From contig PLFY01000133.1 of the NCBI GenBank assembly GCA_003138365.1, positions 15,294 through 79,293 on the forward strand: a stretch of DNA of 64,000 bases. Reading direction: 5' to 3'. The DNA comes from Acidobacteriaceae bacterium. GTDB lineage: Bacteria > Acidobacteriota > Terriglobia > Terriglobales > Acidobacteriaceae. Numbering within the stretch: position 1 is the stretch's first letter; every line of letters begins with the position of its first letter. A model generated the notes under the pieces. That model ran no database searches. It was not told where the DNA came from and saw only the letters and a program-made list of their open reading frames with translations. This document shows, piece after piece, positions 55,966 to 64,000 of the stretch. Both the position numbers and the translations under genes were made by a program.

Positions 55966-56874
55966 ATGGACATAGTGGCCTTGGTTTTGTTGGCGATTGT
56001 CGCCGTCATTGTTCTTTCCCTGGTACTGGGAAGCTTCTTCACCGTGAATACGGCACAGGTGGCCGTGATCTCGCGCTTCGGCAAGTTTCTTCGCGTGGCC
56101 GATCCGGGATTGAACTGGAAAGTTCCGTACTTCGATTCCGTGGCAGGGCTGGTGAGCCTGCGGGTCAATCAGATCACGTTGACCATGGAGACCAAGACCA
56201 AAGACAACGTGTTTGTGACCATTCCGATTTCGGTGCAGAATCGGGTGCGTCCGGAGAAGGTCTACGACGCCTACTACAAGCTGTCCGATCCGGTGGCGCA
56301 GATCAAATCCTATGTCGAGCAGGTGATTCTGGGCCACGTGCCCGGTATGACGCTCGATGAGGTGTTCGCCTCGCAATCCTCGATTGCCGCCGCGGTGAAG
56401 CAGGAGCTGGATGCGGATATGGCCACATTCGGCTACGAGATCGTCAATGTGCTGGTGACGGATATCGTTCCCGATCAAAAAGTGAAGTCGGCCATGAACG
56501 ACATCAACGCGGCGCAGCGCGAGCAGGTGGCGGCAAACGCACGGGGCGAGGCGGAGAAGATTCTCGTGGTGAAGAAGGCCGAGGCCGAGGCGGAAAGCAA
56601 GGCACTGCAGGGACAGGGAATCGCCAATCAGCGCAAGGCAATCATCGAGGGGTTGCAGGTCTCCATCGAGCAGTTCCAGAAGGTGGTGGATGGGGCGTCG
56701 TCGAAGGACGTGATGCAACTGGTGATGGTGACACAATATTTCGACACGCTGAAGTCGATTGGCGAGAACGACAAGACCAATACGCTGTTTCTGTCTCACT
56801 CGCCGGGGGCTGTGAAAGATGTTTCGGATCAGATCATGGAGGCGATGGTGATAGCGGCGCGGGCGAATGGGTGA
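55966..56874 (+). CDS. SPFH (stomatin/band 7) membrane protein
   Basis: 302 residues. N-terminal membrane anchor (IVALVLLAIVAVIVLSLVLG, 3-22), SPFH domain with VISRFGKFLRVADPGLNWKVP and QEQVAAN-like coiled-coil continuing to about 235 (AEKILVVKKAEAEAESKAL). Forms oligomeric rings in membrane microdomains and commonly controls protease or transporter partners. Close to the HIR-like/QmcA-like subgroup. No associated NfeD gene is adjacent. Ends just before a strong hairpin. Confidence 0.93.
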   Translation: MDIVALVLLAIVAVIVLSLVLGSFFTVNTAQVAVISRFGKFLRVADPGLNWKVPYFDSVAGLVSLRVNQITLTMETKTKDNVFVTIPISVQNRVRPEKVYDAYYKLSDPVAQIKSYVEQVILGHVPGMTLDEVFASQSSIAAAVKQELDADMATFGYEIVNVLVTDIVPDQKVKSAMNDINAAQREQVAANARGEAEKILVVKKAEAEAESKALQGQGIANQRKAIIEGLQVSIEQFQKVVDGASSKDVMQLVMVTQYFDTLKSIGENDKTNTLFLSHSPGAVKDVSDQIMEAMVIAARANG

Positions 56875-56887
56875 TTGAATCTGTTGA

Positions 56888-56940
56888 CGCCCCACCCTTT
56901 CGCCAGTTTTTCTTCGCAAGACCGGCGAAAGGATGGGGCG
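56888..56940. terminator. Bidirectional terminator hairpin (family B copy 2)
   Basis: Long inverted repeat CGCCCCACCCTTTCGCC (56888-56904) and GGCGAAAGGATGGGGCG (56924-56940), 16 of 17 pairs. It lies between the ends of the convergent SPFH and Crp genes. A T-run (TTTTTCTT) occupies the loop. Same theme as 35991-36032. Confidence 0.8.
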
Positions 56941-56983
56941 TCCGGCGCCTGAATGCGGCCAAGCGCCGTGCGGTTGCCTTCCC

Positions 56984-57697
56984 TTATAGAAGGCCGAGCC
57001 GGATGTATTCGTCGTGGACGATTCGATAGCATTCGCAAGCCGCGTCTGCGAGGCCGGCATGATTTTGAATGGTGACATGTCCGCGGGCATATGCGATGAG
57101 TCCCGCATTCTGCAAAATGCCGGCGGCCACGGTAACCGTGCTGCGGCGCGTACCGAGCATCATGGCAATAAACTCCTGCGTTACGAGCAGGCGATCTGCC
57201 TGAATTCTGTCATGGCACATCAGGAGCCACCGGGCCAGGCGCTCGTGAATCTCATGTACGCGGTTGCACGCGGCGGTCTGGGCGGTCTGCACGAACAGGC
57301 CATGCACGCTCCGCAACAGGCACGACCGTAGTTTGCCAGATCCCTCAGACAACTCAATCAGCGTTTTGGCATTGATGCTGTAACCGTATCCCGGTATTTG
57401 CATGAAGCATCGGTTCGGTGAGTTTCCGGAGCCCAGGATTGCGGGAATGCCGACAAACCCATCTCGGCCGGTCAAGCCGACCTCAACGGTAGTTCCGTTT
57501 TTCATCGTCGCCACAATCGAGCAGATTCCATCCTCCAGGAAATAGACAGTATCCACTTTCCTGCCGGGAGATTCGAGGGTTCGGTTTCTGGTGAAGGTTA
57601 CGGGCGAAAGATGGGGAGCAAGGCGCTCGATATCAAGTTCCGGCAATGAGGCTAACACCCGATTTATGTATGACTTCTGGAGAGAAACGGTTCGCAT
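56984..57697 (-). CDS. Crp/Fnr-family regulator (first of two)
   Basis: 237 residues. Cyclic-nucleotide-type sensory barrel (LEDGICSIVATMKNGTTVEVGL, GRDGFVGIPAIL) and C-terminal helix-turn-helix (LVTQEFIAMMLGTRRSTVTVA, in about 182-203). The dimerisation region HEIHERLARWLLMCHDR separates them. No Cys cluster as in Fnr. Start at 57697; a longer open frame upstream is not family-like. Diverges from the pseudo-receiver gene across 582 bases. Confidence 0.9.
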   Translation of the reverse strand: MRTVSLQKSYINRVLASLPELDIERLAPHLSPVTFTRNRTLESPGRKVDTVYFLEDGICSIVATMKNGTTVEVGLTGRDGFVGIPAILGSGNSPNRCFMQIPGYGYSINAKTLIELSEGSGKLRSCLLRSVHGLFVQTAQTAACNRVHEIHERLARWLLMCHDRIQADRLLVTQEFIAMMLGTRRSTVTVAAGILQNAGLIAYARGHVTIQNHAGLADAACECYRIVHDEYIRLGLL

Positions 57698-58279
57698 GGG
57701 TGCTCCTTTGCGGCGCCAGGGCCGAAGGCTCACGCCTGAATGCGCAAAAGAACCGGCGCCGGAACACTGAAACCGAAGGCGGCGTGGGTCGCGTATCAGA
57801 AATGCATACTCATGATACGCTCCTATCGCGCACGCGGAGCCGCAGGATGCGAATTCCCTGGCAGACTGCCTGCAAGGCTGGCACACAGGGTTATTCGAGA
57901 TTCTTCGATTAGGTTCGACAAACGACAGACGCCCCTGGAAGGATGAGACTAGCATTGACTTATTGAATAGATCGTGAAATCCCGTCCAGAAGAGGCGTGC
58001 GCCACTGAAGTGCATCCCGACTGGAGCTAATTCCCCACTTTCCCCTAAACAAGTTCAAGAACGCGGATCGTGTGGATCCACCCTTGGCGTCGCTGAAGTC
58101 GCAGGAGAAGACGCACGCTCCCGCACTTGCTAATTGCACCGGTCACACGGCAATGCGGACTTGTGTGCAATAGAAGAGAGCCGGCGAGTCGAGACAGAAG
58201 TATCGTCGCAAGCCAAAGCAGTATAGGCCGCCTGTTGCTGTGGGCGGTAAGGGTACTGTTGGCAGAATTGGAGATCGTC
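57698..58279. other. Intergenic region between divergent regulators
   Basis: 582 bases with short open frames of no recognised pattern. It must hold the promoters of the minus-strand Crp gene and the plus-strand pseudo-receiver. A TTGACT (57955-57960) is the best -35-like element, but no -10 is placed properly. No hairpin or repeat family member seen. Confidence 0.5.
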
Positions 58280-58669
58280 ATGCCCATAACCGTCGTCCTG
58301 GCCGTTGGATTGGATTCATCGCTACTGAGGACACAAGGCTCAGTCTGGAAATCCGCGGGATACATCGTCTCCCTGGCAGGGTCGATACGAGAAGCGATCG
58401 ATCGCTTCAGGGCCGGGGATTTCGATCTGGTTCTCCTTGGCGATTCCATTCCCGCGGAAAACAGGGAGCGCCTCACCTTTTTGATTCGCGCATTCGGTTC
58501 CCATGTACCCGTGGTGAGCATTGCGAACTCGTCCGCCGCTTGCGACGTGTTTGCGGATGCGACACTCAGGAGCGATTCAAGCGAGCTGCTCAAAGGCATG
58601 GGAGAGTTAATGGCGAAGAGGTCGAGCATGCCGGTGGCGCAGACAATGGCGTACAGCAATGCAGCCTGA
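58280..58669 (+). CDS. Receiver-like domain protein lacking canonical acidic pocket
   Basis: 129 residues with the size and alternating pattern of a receiver domain (MPITVVLAVGLDSSLL, GYIVSLAGSIREAIDRFRAG, FDLVLLGDSIPAENRERL). The usual double-Asp near residue 10 is missing; the phospho-acceptor position is G54 with D55 shifted by one; and the conserved Lys of the last loop is absent. Probably a pseudo-receiver controlled by protein binding. It lies between two Crp/Fnr genes and precedes the second by 177 bases. The start at 58280 is chosen over upstream ATG. Confidence 0.72.
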   Translation: MPITVVLAVGLDSSLLRTQGSVWKSAGYIVSLAGSIREAIDRFRAGDFDLVLLGDSIPAENRERLTFLIRAFGSHVPVVSIANSSAACDVFADATLRSDSSELLKGMGELMAKRSSMPVAQTMAYSNAA

Positions 58670-58846
58670 GGCATGTTTCTCGGGAACTTTGCTCGGATTC
58701 AGGCCTCTTTCCGCAGCCTGTAAAGCCAAGGGTTTCAACCCTGGCCTGCCAGCCGCGCCCTCTCAAACCAGACCGGCCCCAGTGATTTGTTCAGATGCTC
58801 CCTGGATACGGACGAGAATCAACTACCTGAGGACGAGGAAGAAGGG

Positions 58847-59683
58847 ATGCGGATCATGGAATATTCCTATGAGCAGACTCACAAAGAGGTAAAGGCCGGT
58901 TGCTCCGGGGCGGATTGCTTTCAGGAGAAGCCTGAGAACGGTGCGGCAATCGATTCCACGCAGTCCCCGATGCGCCCGAACTCCGGAACAAAGTGGAATG
59001 ACGTCCGGGCTCCGTGGAGAGCGGGAGAGTTCTACAAGAGTCTGCCACCCGAGGCGATGAGCGAGTTTGAATCGCACGCAGCACCGTTCTTCTGCGAGGG
59101 AACCGATGTCCTCTTCAGGGAGGAGCAACAACCGAGCAGCGTCTTGTTCTTGCTTGAGGGGCGGGTAAAGCTTTCGATGAACTCGATCGACGGCAGGCGG
59201 CTTATCATGGGCATCGCAGGGCCCGGCGAGATCCTGGGGCTGACTTCCGCGGTTTCCGGCCTCCCCTATGAGATCACGGCAGAGGCGCAGTTCCCTTGCG
59301 TCATCACGTCGCTGCAACGGCGGAGTTTTCTCGACTTTCTGCTGCGTTACCCGGTTGCCTGTCAGAACGTGGCGCGCCAGTTGAGCCTCGACTACAAGGG
59401 AACCTGCGAACAATTGCGTACGCTCGGCCTTGCATCGTCCGCGCCGGCGAAACTGGCCCGGCTCTTGCTGGAGTGGTGCGCGGCTGGCCAGCAGACAGAG
59501 CACGGCGCCCGGATCCAGTGCTCGCTCACCCACGGAGAGATCGGTGAGTACATCGGCGTATCTCGGGAAACAGTCACTCGCACCCTCCATGACTTCAAGA
59601 ACCGCGAGATGGTGGAACAGCGCGGCGCTACTTTAATCGTATTGAGTCTTCGGGCGCTGGAAATCTACGCGGGCGCAAATTGA
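58847..59683 (+). CDS. Crp/Fnr-family regulator (second of two)
   Basis: 278 residues. Long N-terminal extension of about 60 residues, cNMP-binding-like barrel (FCEGTDVLFREEQQPSSVLF, then IAGPGEILGLTSAVSG), and C-terminal helix-turn-helix (LTHGEIGEYIGVSRETVTRTL). Recognition helix SRETVTR matches that of Crp/Fnr proteins binding TGTGA- or TTGAT-like sites. ATG at 58847 preceded by GAAGAAGGG; ATG 58856 is another possibility. Followed by the next gene with overlapping TTG. Confidence 0.9.
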   Translation: MRIMEYSYEQTHKEVKAGCSGADCFQEKPENGAAIDSTQSPMRPNSGTKWNDVRAPWRAGEFYKSLPPEAMSEFESHAAPFFCEGTDVLFREEQQPSSVLFLLEGRVKLSMNSIDGRRLIMGIAGPGEILGLTSAVSGLPYEITAEAQFPCVITSLQRRSFLDFLLRYPVACQNVARQLSLDYKGTCEQLRTLGLASSAPAKLARLLLEWCAAGQQTEHGARIQCSLTHGEIGEYIGVSRETVTRTLHDFKNREMVEQRGATLIVLSLRALEIYAGAN

Positions 59684-59721
59684 CCTTTGAAGGAGGTCGA
59701 ATCCAAACGCATACATTGAAC

Positions 59722-60138
59722 GTGAAAGTGGGAGATCGCGTCAGGATCTCCAGGCCTCGCTCAAGCAGCCGATTTGCAGCGAGCGTAGAGCGGTTCTCCA
59801 GCGTGTCGGCGGTTCGCCCCGCGTCCTTCGACGCAGGCGGCCTATGCTTCCGATATGACGGCAGGGAATGGAAAGGGAGCAGTCGAGTTCGTTTGATCTC
59901 CAAAGAGGAAGAGGAGGATTATATTCACTCCCTGGCCAGGGCCGAAGAGGAAATTAACGTTGAACGCGCGGAGCGCGGCAGAGAGGACGTTTTCCTGGCA
60001 TCCTTGCTGACTTACCGGCATGAAAAGGAGTGGCTCGAACTGGGCGTTGACGAGCTGCGCAGGATCGCGGCCATGTTCGGGATCAGTCATGCGAGAGCAC
60101 AAGCACTTGAAGCTTCAGATCTCAATGCCAATAAATAG
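59722..60138 (+). CDS. Hypothetical protein downstream of Crp/Fnr gene
   Basis: About 138 residues from GTG 59722 (VKVGDRVRISRPRSS), or 152 from TTG 59680, which overlaps the upstream stop. Near the N-terminus KVGDRVRI is reminiscent of small beta-barrel (KOW-like) folds; the second half is charged helix (SKEEEEDYIHSLARAEEEINVE and ELGVDELRRIAAMFG). A strong AAGGAGGT lies at 59689-59696, yet no standard start is at the right distance, so the start is unsure. No family recognised. Confidence 0.6.
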   Translation: MKVGDRVRISRPRSSSRFAASVERFSSVSAVRPASFDAGGLCFRYDGREWKGSSRVRLISKEEEEDYIHSLARAEEEINVERAERGREDVFLASLLTYRHEKEWLELGVDELRRIAAMFGISHARAQALEASDLNANK

Positions 60139-60196
60139 CAACGGCCCCGGGCCGAGACGATGGGCATGAGCGCGGGGTTGGCCGTGCATCGAACTC

Positions 60197-60250
60197 TCAG
60201 CCGCGTAGGCTTGCCGGCGGATGGCTGATCGCGGAAAGTTCGTCGTAGGC
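60197..60250 (-). pseudogene. 3' remnant of an aldo/keto reductase
   Basis: The minus strand ends PAYDELSAISHPPASLRG and a stop, nearly the same as the C-terminus DELSAISHPPVSLRG of the intact reductase at 60929. At DNA level a 47-base stretch has six mismatches, with a 27-base core identical (60219-60245 and 60951-60977). No upstream homology remains, so this is the tail end of a duplicated gene next to the ParE gene. Confidence 0.72.
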
Positions 60251-60281
60251 GGGCCAGCCGCAACGTGCGAGCGAAGGAGTG

Positions 60282-60584
60282 CTACGAGTCGAAAGCGTCT
60301 TCAAACTTTTGCCCACCGTAAAAAATGCCAAGGATGGTGACCAGGTCGCCGGTGACCTCAAAGGTGATTGAGACACGCCTCCGAAAGTCGAAGACGCGCA
60401 ATCCGGGACGAATATCGTCCCGCCGCGCACCGCGATTGGGGAATGTCTTCAGGCTCTCGCACTGTTTCACAATGGCTTCGGTATAGTTGGCTGCAATCTT
60501 GGGAGACGCAACTGCTGCAATATGGAAAAACAGCGCTACCAGCTGATCTTCCGCTTCTGGAGCGTAGACAACGCGATACATCAC
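60282..60584 (-). CDS. parE: ParE/RelE-type toxin
   Basis: 100 residues of the ParE/RelE fold: YRVVYAPEAEDQLVALFFHIA, then KTFPNRGARRDDIRPGLRVFDFRRRVSITFEV. ParE inhibits gyrase, RelE cleaves mRNA on ribosomes; the arrangement with a ParD-type antitoxin favours ParE. The start overlaps the antitoxin stop by four bases. Intact. Confidence 0.85.
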   Translation of the reverse strand: MMYRVVYAPEAEDQLVALFFHIAAVASPKIAANYTEAIVKQCESLKTFPNRGARRDDIRPGLRVFDFRRRVSITFEVTGDLVTILGIFYGGQKFEDAFDS

Positions 60585-60859
60585 CCCGCCCTGAGCAAGG
60601 AATCGTGAGCCGCCGCAAGCGAGGCCCGCACTTTTTCTGAAGATACTGCCCGCGACGGATCGGCTTTCATGGCGTCGTAGGTGGGAGCTACCTGTTCACG
60701 GAGCCAGGTTTCAAGGGCGCGCTCGTGGAGTTGGAGCGAGCGGAGACCGTCACGGATCACTTCGCTCTCAGAGGCGTACTCGCCGGACTCGACCTTGGTG
60801 CGGACCATCTCGGCCATTTCATGGGGCAGGGTGATGCTGAGTTGCTTTGTGGTGCGCAT
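60581..60859 (-). CDS. parD: ParD-type antitoxin
   Basis: 92 residues: ribbon-helix-helix N-terminus (KQLSITLPHEMAEMVRTKVE, then YASESEVIRDGLRSL) and an extended C-terminus to grip the toxin. First gene of the pair; binds its own operator. Overlaps parE by four bases. Flanked by duplicated aldo/keto reductase ends on both sides. Confidence 0.88.
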   Translation of the reverse strand: MRTTKQLSITLPHEMAEMVRTKVESGEYASESEVIRDGLRSLQLHERALETWLREQVAPTYDAMKADPSRAVSSEKVRASLAAAHDSLLRAG

Positions 60860-60928
60860 CGGCAGCCTCTTTTCGGATAGGATTCAATCCTACTCTATTC
60901 TGACACAGCCTCATGGGGCACGTCGATG

Positions 60929-61816
60929 CTAGCCGCGCAGACTCACGGGTGGATGGCTGATCGCGGAAAGTTCGTCGAAAGCTGCCTCTGGCAATTCAAG
61001 ACGAGCCGCGGCGATATTCTCTTCCACGTGGGCGACGGACGAAGTTCCCGGAATGGGCAGAATCACCTTTGACCTCTTGAGCAGCCAGGCGAGGGCGACC
61101 TGCAGAGGAGTGGCGTTGAGTTCGGCGGCAACCTTCTGGATTGCCTCATGAACCTTTCTTCCCTGTCCCATCGGCGCCCATGGCATGAAGCCGATTCCGT
61201 TCTTTTCGCAATGATCGACAACGTAGTCGTACTCGCGGTCGGCAAAGCTGTAGCGGTTCTGCACCGTGACGATGGGCACAATGGCGCGGGCGCGCTCGAT
61301 GTGCTCACGCGTGACGTTCGAGAGCGCCACATGGCGGATCTTGCCCTGCTCGCGCAGCGTGGCCAGCGTTTCAACGGATGCCTCGAAGCTGACGGCGGGG
61401 TCGGGGACGTGGAGCTGATAAACATCGATGCGGTCGAGGCGGAGGCGCTTGAGGCTGCCTTCAAGCGCTTCGGTGAGGTGTTTGGGGCTGGCATTGTGGG
61501 TCCATTGGCCGGGGCCTGGACGCTCCCATCCGCCCTTGGTGGCGATAACCAGGCCGGCCGGGTAGGGGTAGAGCGCTTCGGCAATCAGCTCTTCAGAGAC
61601 GCCGGGGCCGTAGGAGTCGGCCGTGTCGATCAGGTTGACGCCCAGTTCAACCGCGCGCCGCAAGGTTGCAAGGGCGGCGGCCTTGTCGGCAGGAGGCCCC
61701 CAGATGCCTTTGCCTGTGATGCGCATGGCTCCGTAGCCGAGGCGATTGACGGTGAGGTCGCCGCCGATGGTGAATGTGCCTGAGGAGGCAGCAGAGATGG
61801 ATTGGCTTTCGCTCAT
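60929..61816 (-). CDS. Aldo/keto reductase
   Basis: 295 residues, (beta/alpha)8 barrel. Catalytic tetrad: D in LIDTADSYG, Y in DSYGPGVSE, K in VIATKGG and H in YQLHVPD. C-terminal NADPH contacts at ILPIPGTSSVAHVEEN. Reduces aldehydes or ketones. ATG at 61816 has GGAG nine bases before; two in-frame ATGs lie upstream at 61834 and 61861. Confidence 0.93.
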   Translation of the reverse strand: MSESQSISAASSGTFTIGGDLTVNRLGYGAMRITGKGIWGPPADKAAALATLRRAVELGVNLIDTADSYGPGVSEELIAEALYPYPAGLVIATKGGWERPGPGQWTHNASPKHLTEALEGSLKRLRLDRIDVYQLHVPDPAVSFEASVETLATLREQGKIRHVALSNVTREHIERARAIVPIVTVQNRYSFADREYDYVVDHCEKNGIGFMPWAPMGQGRKVHEAIQKVAAELNATPLQVALAWLLKRSKVILPIPGTSSVAHVEENIAAARLELPEAAFDELSAISHPPVSLRG

Positions 61817-61937
61817 TGAGATGGCTCCAGACATACAGGATAAATTCCTGGGGCCGGTCATTGAAAGGGAGGGGCAAAAGGATTGGGGGGGTGCGGCTCC
61901 AATAGGAGGCTCGGCATGAGGGCAGCGATCCGGATTG

Positions 61938-62693
61938 CTAGGTCAGTTTTGCGTTGGGCACCACTACGCCGGCGCCGCTGATGGTGCAGTTGCCGGACTG
62001 GTCGCAGCGGTAATGAACAGTGCGGTGATAGTCCTGCCATGGTCCAGCATTGCTCTCCCCGGCTGTCTTGTCGATGAGGAACGTCTTTCCCTCGTCTGTT
62101 TCGATCATCCCCCTGGAAGCGTCGAAGTCGGCTACGGTTGCGTCGCCTTCGATCATGAACAAGTAAGGAACCACATCGTTCAGCCTTGATTCCTCGCTGG
62201 CTGGGGGCACGGCCGCGGTTGCAGGCGCTTTGAGGGAGGCTTCCGACGTGCGCCTGGCAAAGGAATTCTTGCCGGCCGAACCCTTGCGTGCAGCGTGACG
62301 ACGATGGGCGGCAGATGACTTGTGAGCGGCAGAGGTTTTAAGGGCGGCTGCTACCAGTGAAGCGGAAGACGTTGTTTTTCCTTGCCCTGTATTCTTCAGT
62401 TTGTTCGCCCGGCCCTGCAGCGGCGTGGCCTGTCCGGCAGGCGTGGCCAGAGGGCTATTCAATCCGGTCGCCCTGGAATCGACCGATGCTGGATTGAGCG
62501 GCGCCAGCGGGCTCAGCGCATTTCCGGCTGTGGCTGCGATTGCGACTCCAAACAAGAGCCCGAACGCCACGGCTACCGCCGCATACCGGTAGGTTGAGTC
62601 GTCTTTAATCTTCAGGGTCTCAGCGTCGGGAATTTGCCAGGTTCTGTTCGTTTCAGTCGCATCGGCAAATTGCAGTTGAGCATTTGTGGTCAT
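61938..62693 (-). CDS. Hypothetical single-span membrane protein
   Basis: 251 residues. One membrane helix at about 36-56 (YAAVAVAFGLLFGVAIAAT), a low-complexity Ala/Ser/Lys/His-rich middle (about 95-165) and a C-terminal globular part (LNDVVPYLFMIEGDATVADFDASRG, in parts, and VHYRCDQSGNCTISGAGV). Not recognised. Overlaps the small frame upstream by four bases, which suggests co-translation. Confidence 0.7.
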   Translation of the reverse strand: MTTNAQLQFADATETNRTWQIPDAETLKIKDDSTYRYAAVAVAFGLLFGVAIAATAGNALSPLAPLNPASVDSRATGLNSPLATPAGQATPLQGRANKLKNTGQGKTTSSASLVAAALKTSAAHKSSAAHRRHAARKGSAGKNSFARRTSEASLKAPATAAVPPASEESRLNDVVPYLFMIEGDATVADFDASRGMIETDEGKTFLIDKTAGESNAGPWQDYHRTVHYRCDQSGNCTISGAGVVVPNAKLT

Positions 62694-62872
62694 GCTGGCC
62701 TCCTTGAGCGTCTTCCCAAATACCGCACCCTTGCGTTAAAGAGATTTGACCACTGATGAATCTGCTCCACAATGCGCCAAAAGGGGCAAATTCTGGCGTC
62801 AGCGCCTACGTCTTCGGGCACCGCCTTTTGATTACCCTCAGTAACCAAACTTTGAAACTTCCTGTTGTTCAT
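62690..62872 (-). CDS. Possible small protein upstream of membrane protein
   Basis: 60 residues (MNNRKFQSLVTEGNQKAVPE..., WRIVEQIHQWSNLFNARVRY). An AAAGG lies just before the ATG and the stop overlaps the next start by four bases, which is the main support. No family recognised. The rest, 62873-63104, has no gene and should hold promoters of this operon and of glpK. Confidence 0.45.
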   Translation of the reverse strand: MNNRKFQSLVTEGNQKAVPEDVGADARICPFWRIVEQIHQWSNLFNARVRYLGRRSRRPA

Positions 62873-63104
62873 CGCCTTTCTGATGATGGGGCGGCCCGCA
62901 TACGGACGAAGCTGCACCGCTGCCGGTGCAGAATAAGCATTCTAGTGAATTTGCGTCCGTACGAAGCCAAGTCTTGCGTTGCAAAGATATCCACAGGCTG
63001 CTGATTAGCCAACCAACTGCGAATTGGCCAATGCGCACGATTCTCCCCGCTTGCCCGCCTCTGGCCGGGCGTGTTTGACTGGTGGCCGTAGGGGTACACC
63101 GCAC

Positions 63105-64000
63105 ATGGCTTACATACTTGCACTGGACCAGGGAACGACGAGTTCGCGGGCGATCTTGTTCAACGAGGCGGGCACGATTGCCGCTGTGGCGCAGCATGAG
63201 TTTGAGCAGTTCTACCCAGGAGCAGGCTGGGTGGAGCACGATCCGACGGAGATATTGACCAGCCAGCTGAGCTGCGCCGTTGAGGTGCTGGGCAAGGTTG
63301 GGGCGCGCCCGCGGGATGTGGCGGCCATCGGCATTACCAACCAGCGCGAGACGGTGATTGTGTGGGAAAGGGCGACGGGCAAGCCGATTTATCCGGCGAT
63401 TGTGTGGCAGGATCGCAGAACCGCCGGGCGCTGTGCGGCCTTGCGGGAGAGTGGGGTCGAGGAGACGGTCTCGTCGAAGACCGGGCTGGTGCTCGACCCC
63501 TATTTTTCAGCAACTAAGGTGGGTTGGATTCTGGACAACGTGACCGGCGCGCGAGCCCGGGCGGAGCGGGGCGAGTTGGCCTTTGGAACGGTAGACAGTT
63601 GGCTGATCTGGCACTTGACCAGCGGGCAGCGGCATGTGACGGATGTGACCAATGCATCGCGGACGCTGCTCTTCAACATCGTGAAGGGCGAGTGGGACCC
63701 GGAACTGCTGGGGATCTTCGGGATTCCCGAAAGCATGTTGCCGCGGGTGGTCTGGTCGAGCGAGAAGGTGGGCGAGGTGACCACGACGCTGGGGCTGGGC
63801 GGTGCGGCGATTGCGGGGATTGCCGGAGACCAGCAGGCGGCTCTGTTTGGGCAGTTGTGCTGGGGCGCGGGCGAGGCAAAGAACACATATGGAACCGGTT
63901 GCTTTCTATTGCAGAACATTGGCGGGACGTTTGCGCGGTCGAAGCACAGGCTGATTACCACGGTGGCGGCGAGCGCTCAAAAGCGGCTGGAGTACGCCTT
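63105..64000 (+). CDS. glpK: Glycerol kinase (partial, cut by window end)
   Basis: The first 298 residues of a FGGY kinase. N-terminal ATP-binding motif [14 protein letters not shown] (6-19), [29 protein letters not shown] and the [10 protein letters not shown] loop are as in glycerol kinase. It phosphorylates glycerol to glycerol 3-phosphate. Start at 63105 has a typical distance to the first motif. The gene continues past position 64000. Confidence 0.95.
   Translation, partial: MAYILALDQGTTSSRAILFNEAGTIAAVAQHEFEQFYPGAGWVEHDPTEILTSQLSCAVEVLGKVGARPRDVAAIGITNQRETVIVWERATGKPIYPAIVWQDRRTAGRCAALRESGVEETVSSKTGLVLDPYFSATKVGWILDNVTGARARAERGELAFGTVDSWLIWHLTSGQRHVTDVTNASRTLLFNIVKGEWDPELLGIFGIPESMLPRVVWSSEKVGEVTTTLGLGGAAIAGIAGDQQAALFGQLCWGAGEAKNTYGTGCFLLQNIGGTFARSKHRLITTVAASAQKRLEYA

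Noticed and set aside
62873-63104. Riboswitch ahead of glpK
   Set aside because: No riboswitch consensus could be matched by eye; only ordinary short palindromes were seen.

Overview
The window reads as a stretch of a GC-rich acidobacterial chromosome (phylum Acidobacteriota, probably class Terriglobia). This rests on gene content recalled from that group, not on a search. The pointers are a GH57/DUF3536 amylase-like enzyme, an HpnI-type hopanoid glycosyltransferase, paired MacB-like permeases, a sigma/anti-sigma/B-box/DUF4097 envelope operon, many small toxin-antitoxin units and dispersed hairpin repeats. No plasmid, prophage structural or CRISPR genes are visible. About 66 protein-coding genes (one cut by the window edge), one tRNA, one RNase P RNA and two gene remnants can be supported.

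Layout. 1-2.4 kb: an amino-acid permease, tRNA-Ser(GCT) and a frameshifted tyrosine-recombinase remnant right after the tRNA. 2.6-12.0 kb: an uninterrupted chemosensory operon (tandem-signalling-domain soluble MCP, triple-CheW protein, CheB, HEAT-repeat protein, CheR, CheY, CheA, small STAS-like protein) without flagellar genes. 12-15 kb: an aldehyde dehydrogenase overlapped by a ClpP-like protease carrying a large internal insertion, and a 72-residue protein. 15-26 kb: AlkA-type glycosylase, GH57 enzyme, Rieske oxygenase, HpnI, a TPR protein, two MacB-like permeases and dUTPase. 26-27.2 kb: octamer repeat arrays, a terminator and rnpB. 27.3-29.3 kb: HicB and an overlapping MntA/HepT/DUF2971 operon. 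29.3-38.2 kb: rsgA, lipB, a two-lipoyl-domain E2, metallo-beta-lactamase-fold and beta-propeller secreted proteins, alanine racemase and an ICMT-like methyltransferase. 38.3-42.6 kb: an ECF sigma operon for envelope proteins. 42.9-51.9 kb: UPF0175/DUF3368 toxin-antitoxin pair, exported MsrB, glgC, an outer-membrane barrel, YdcF, nitroreductase, asnS, XRE-cupin regulator, a nucleotidase and a zinc-ribbon protein. 52-64 kb: AsmA-like protein, secreted GH13 enzyme, SPFH protein, two Crp/Fnr regulators with a pseudo-receiver between them, ParDE flanked by duplicated aldo/keto reductase ends, hypothetical proteins, and the 5' part of glpK.

How the genes work together. The chemosensory operon encodes a complete signalling loop: receptor, coupling protein, kinase, regulator, and the methylation and demethylation enzymes. 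Its receptor has no membrane or sensor domain, so an alternative output such as pili or development is more likely than flagellar chemotaxis. lipB sits directly before the E2 gene whose lipoyl domains it would help modify. The sigma factor and anti-sigma genes overlap and precede three small-envelope-protein genes they probably control. The best candidates for something unusual are the tandem MCP/triple CheW signalling complex, the ClpP-like protease with a roughly 190-residue insertion between catalytic His and Asp, the MntA/HepT/DUF2971 operon, and the repeat families (octamer arrays and several hairpin types) scattered through the window.
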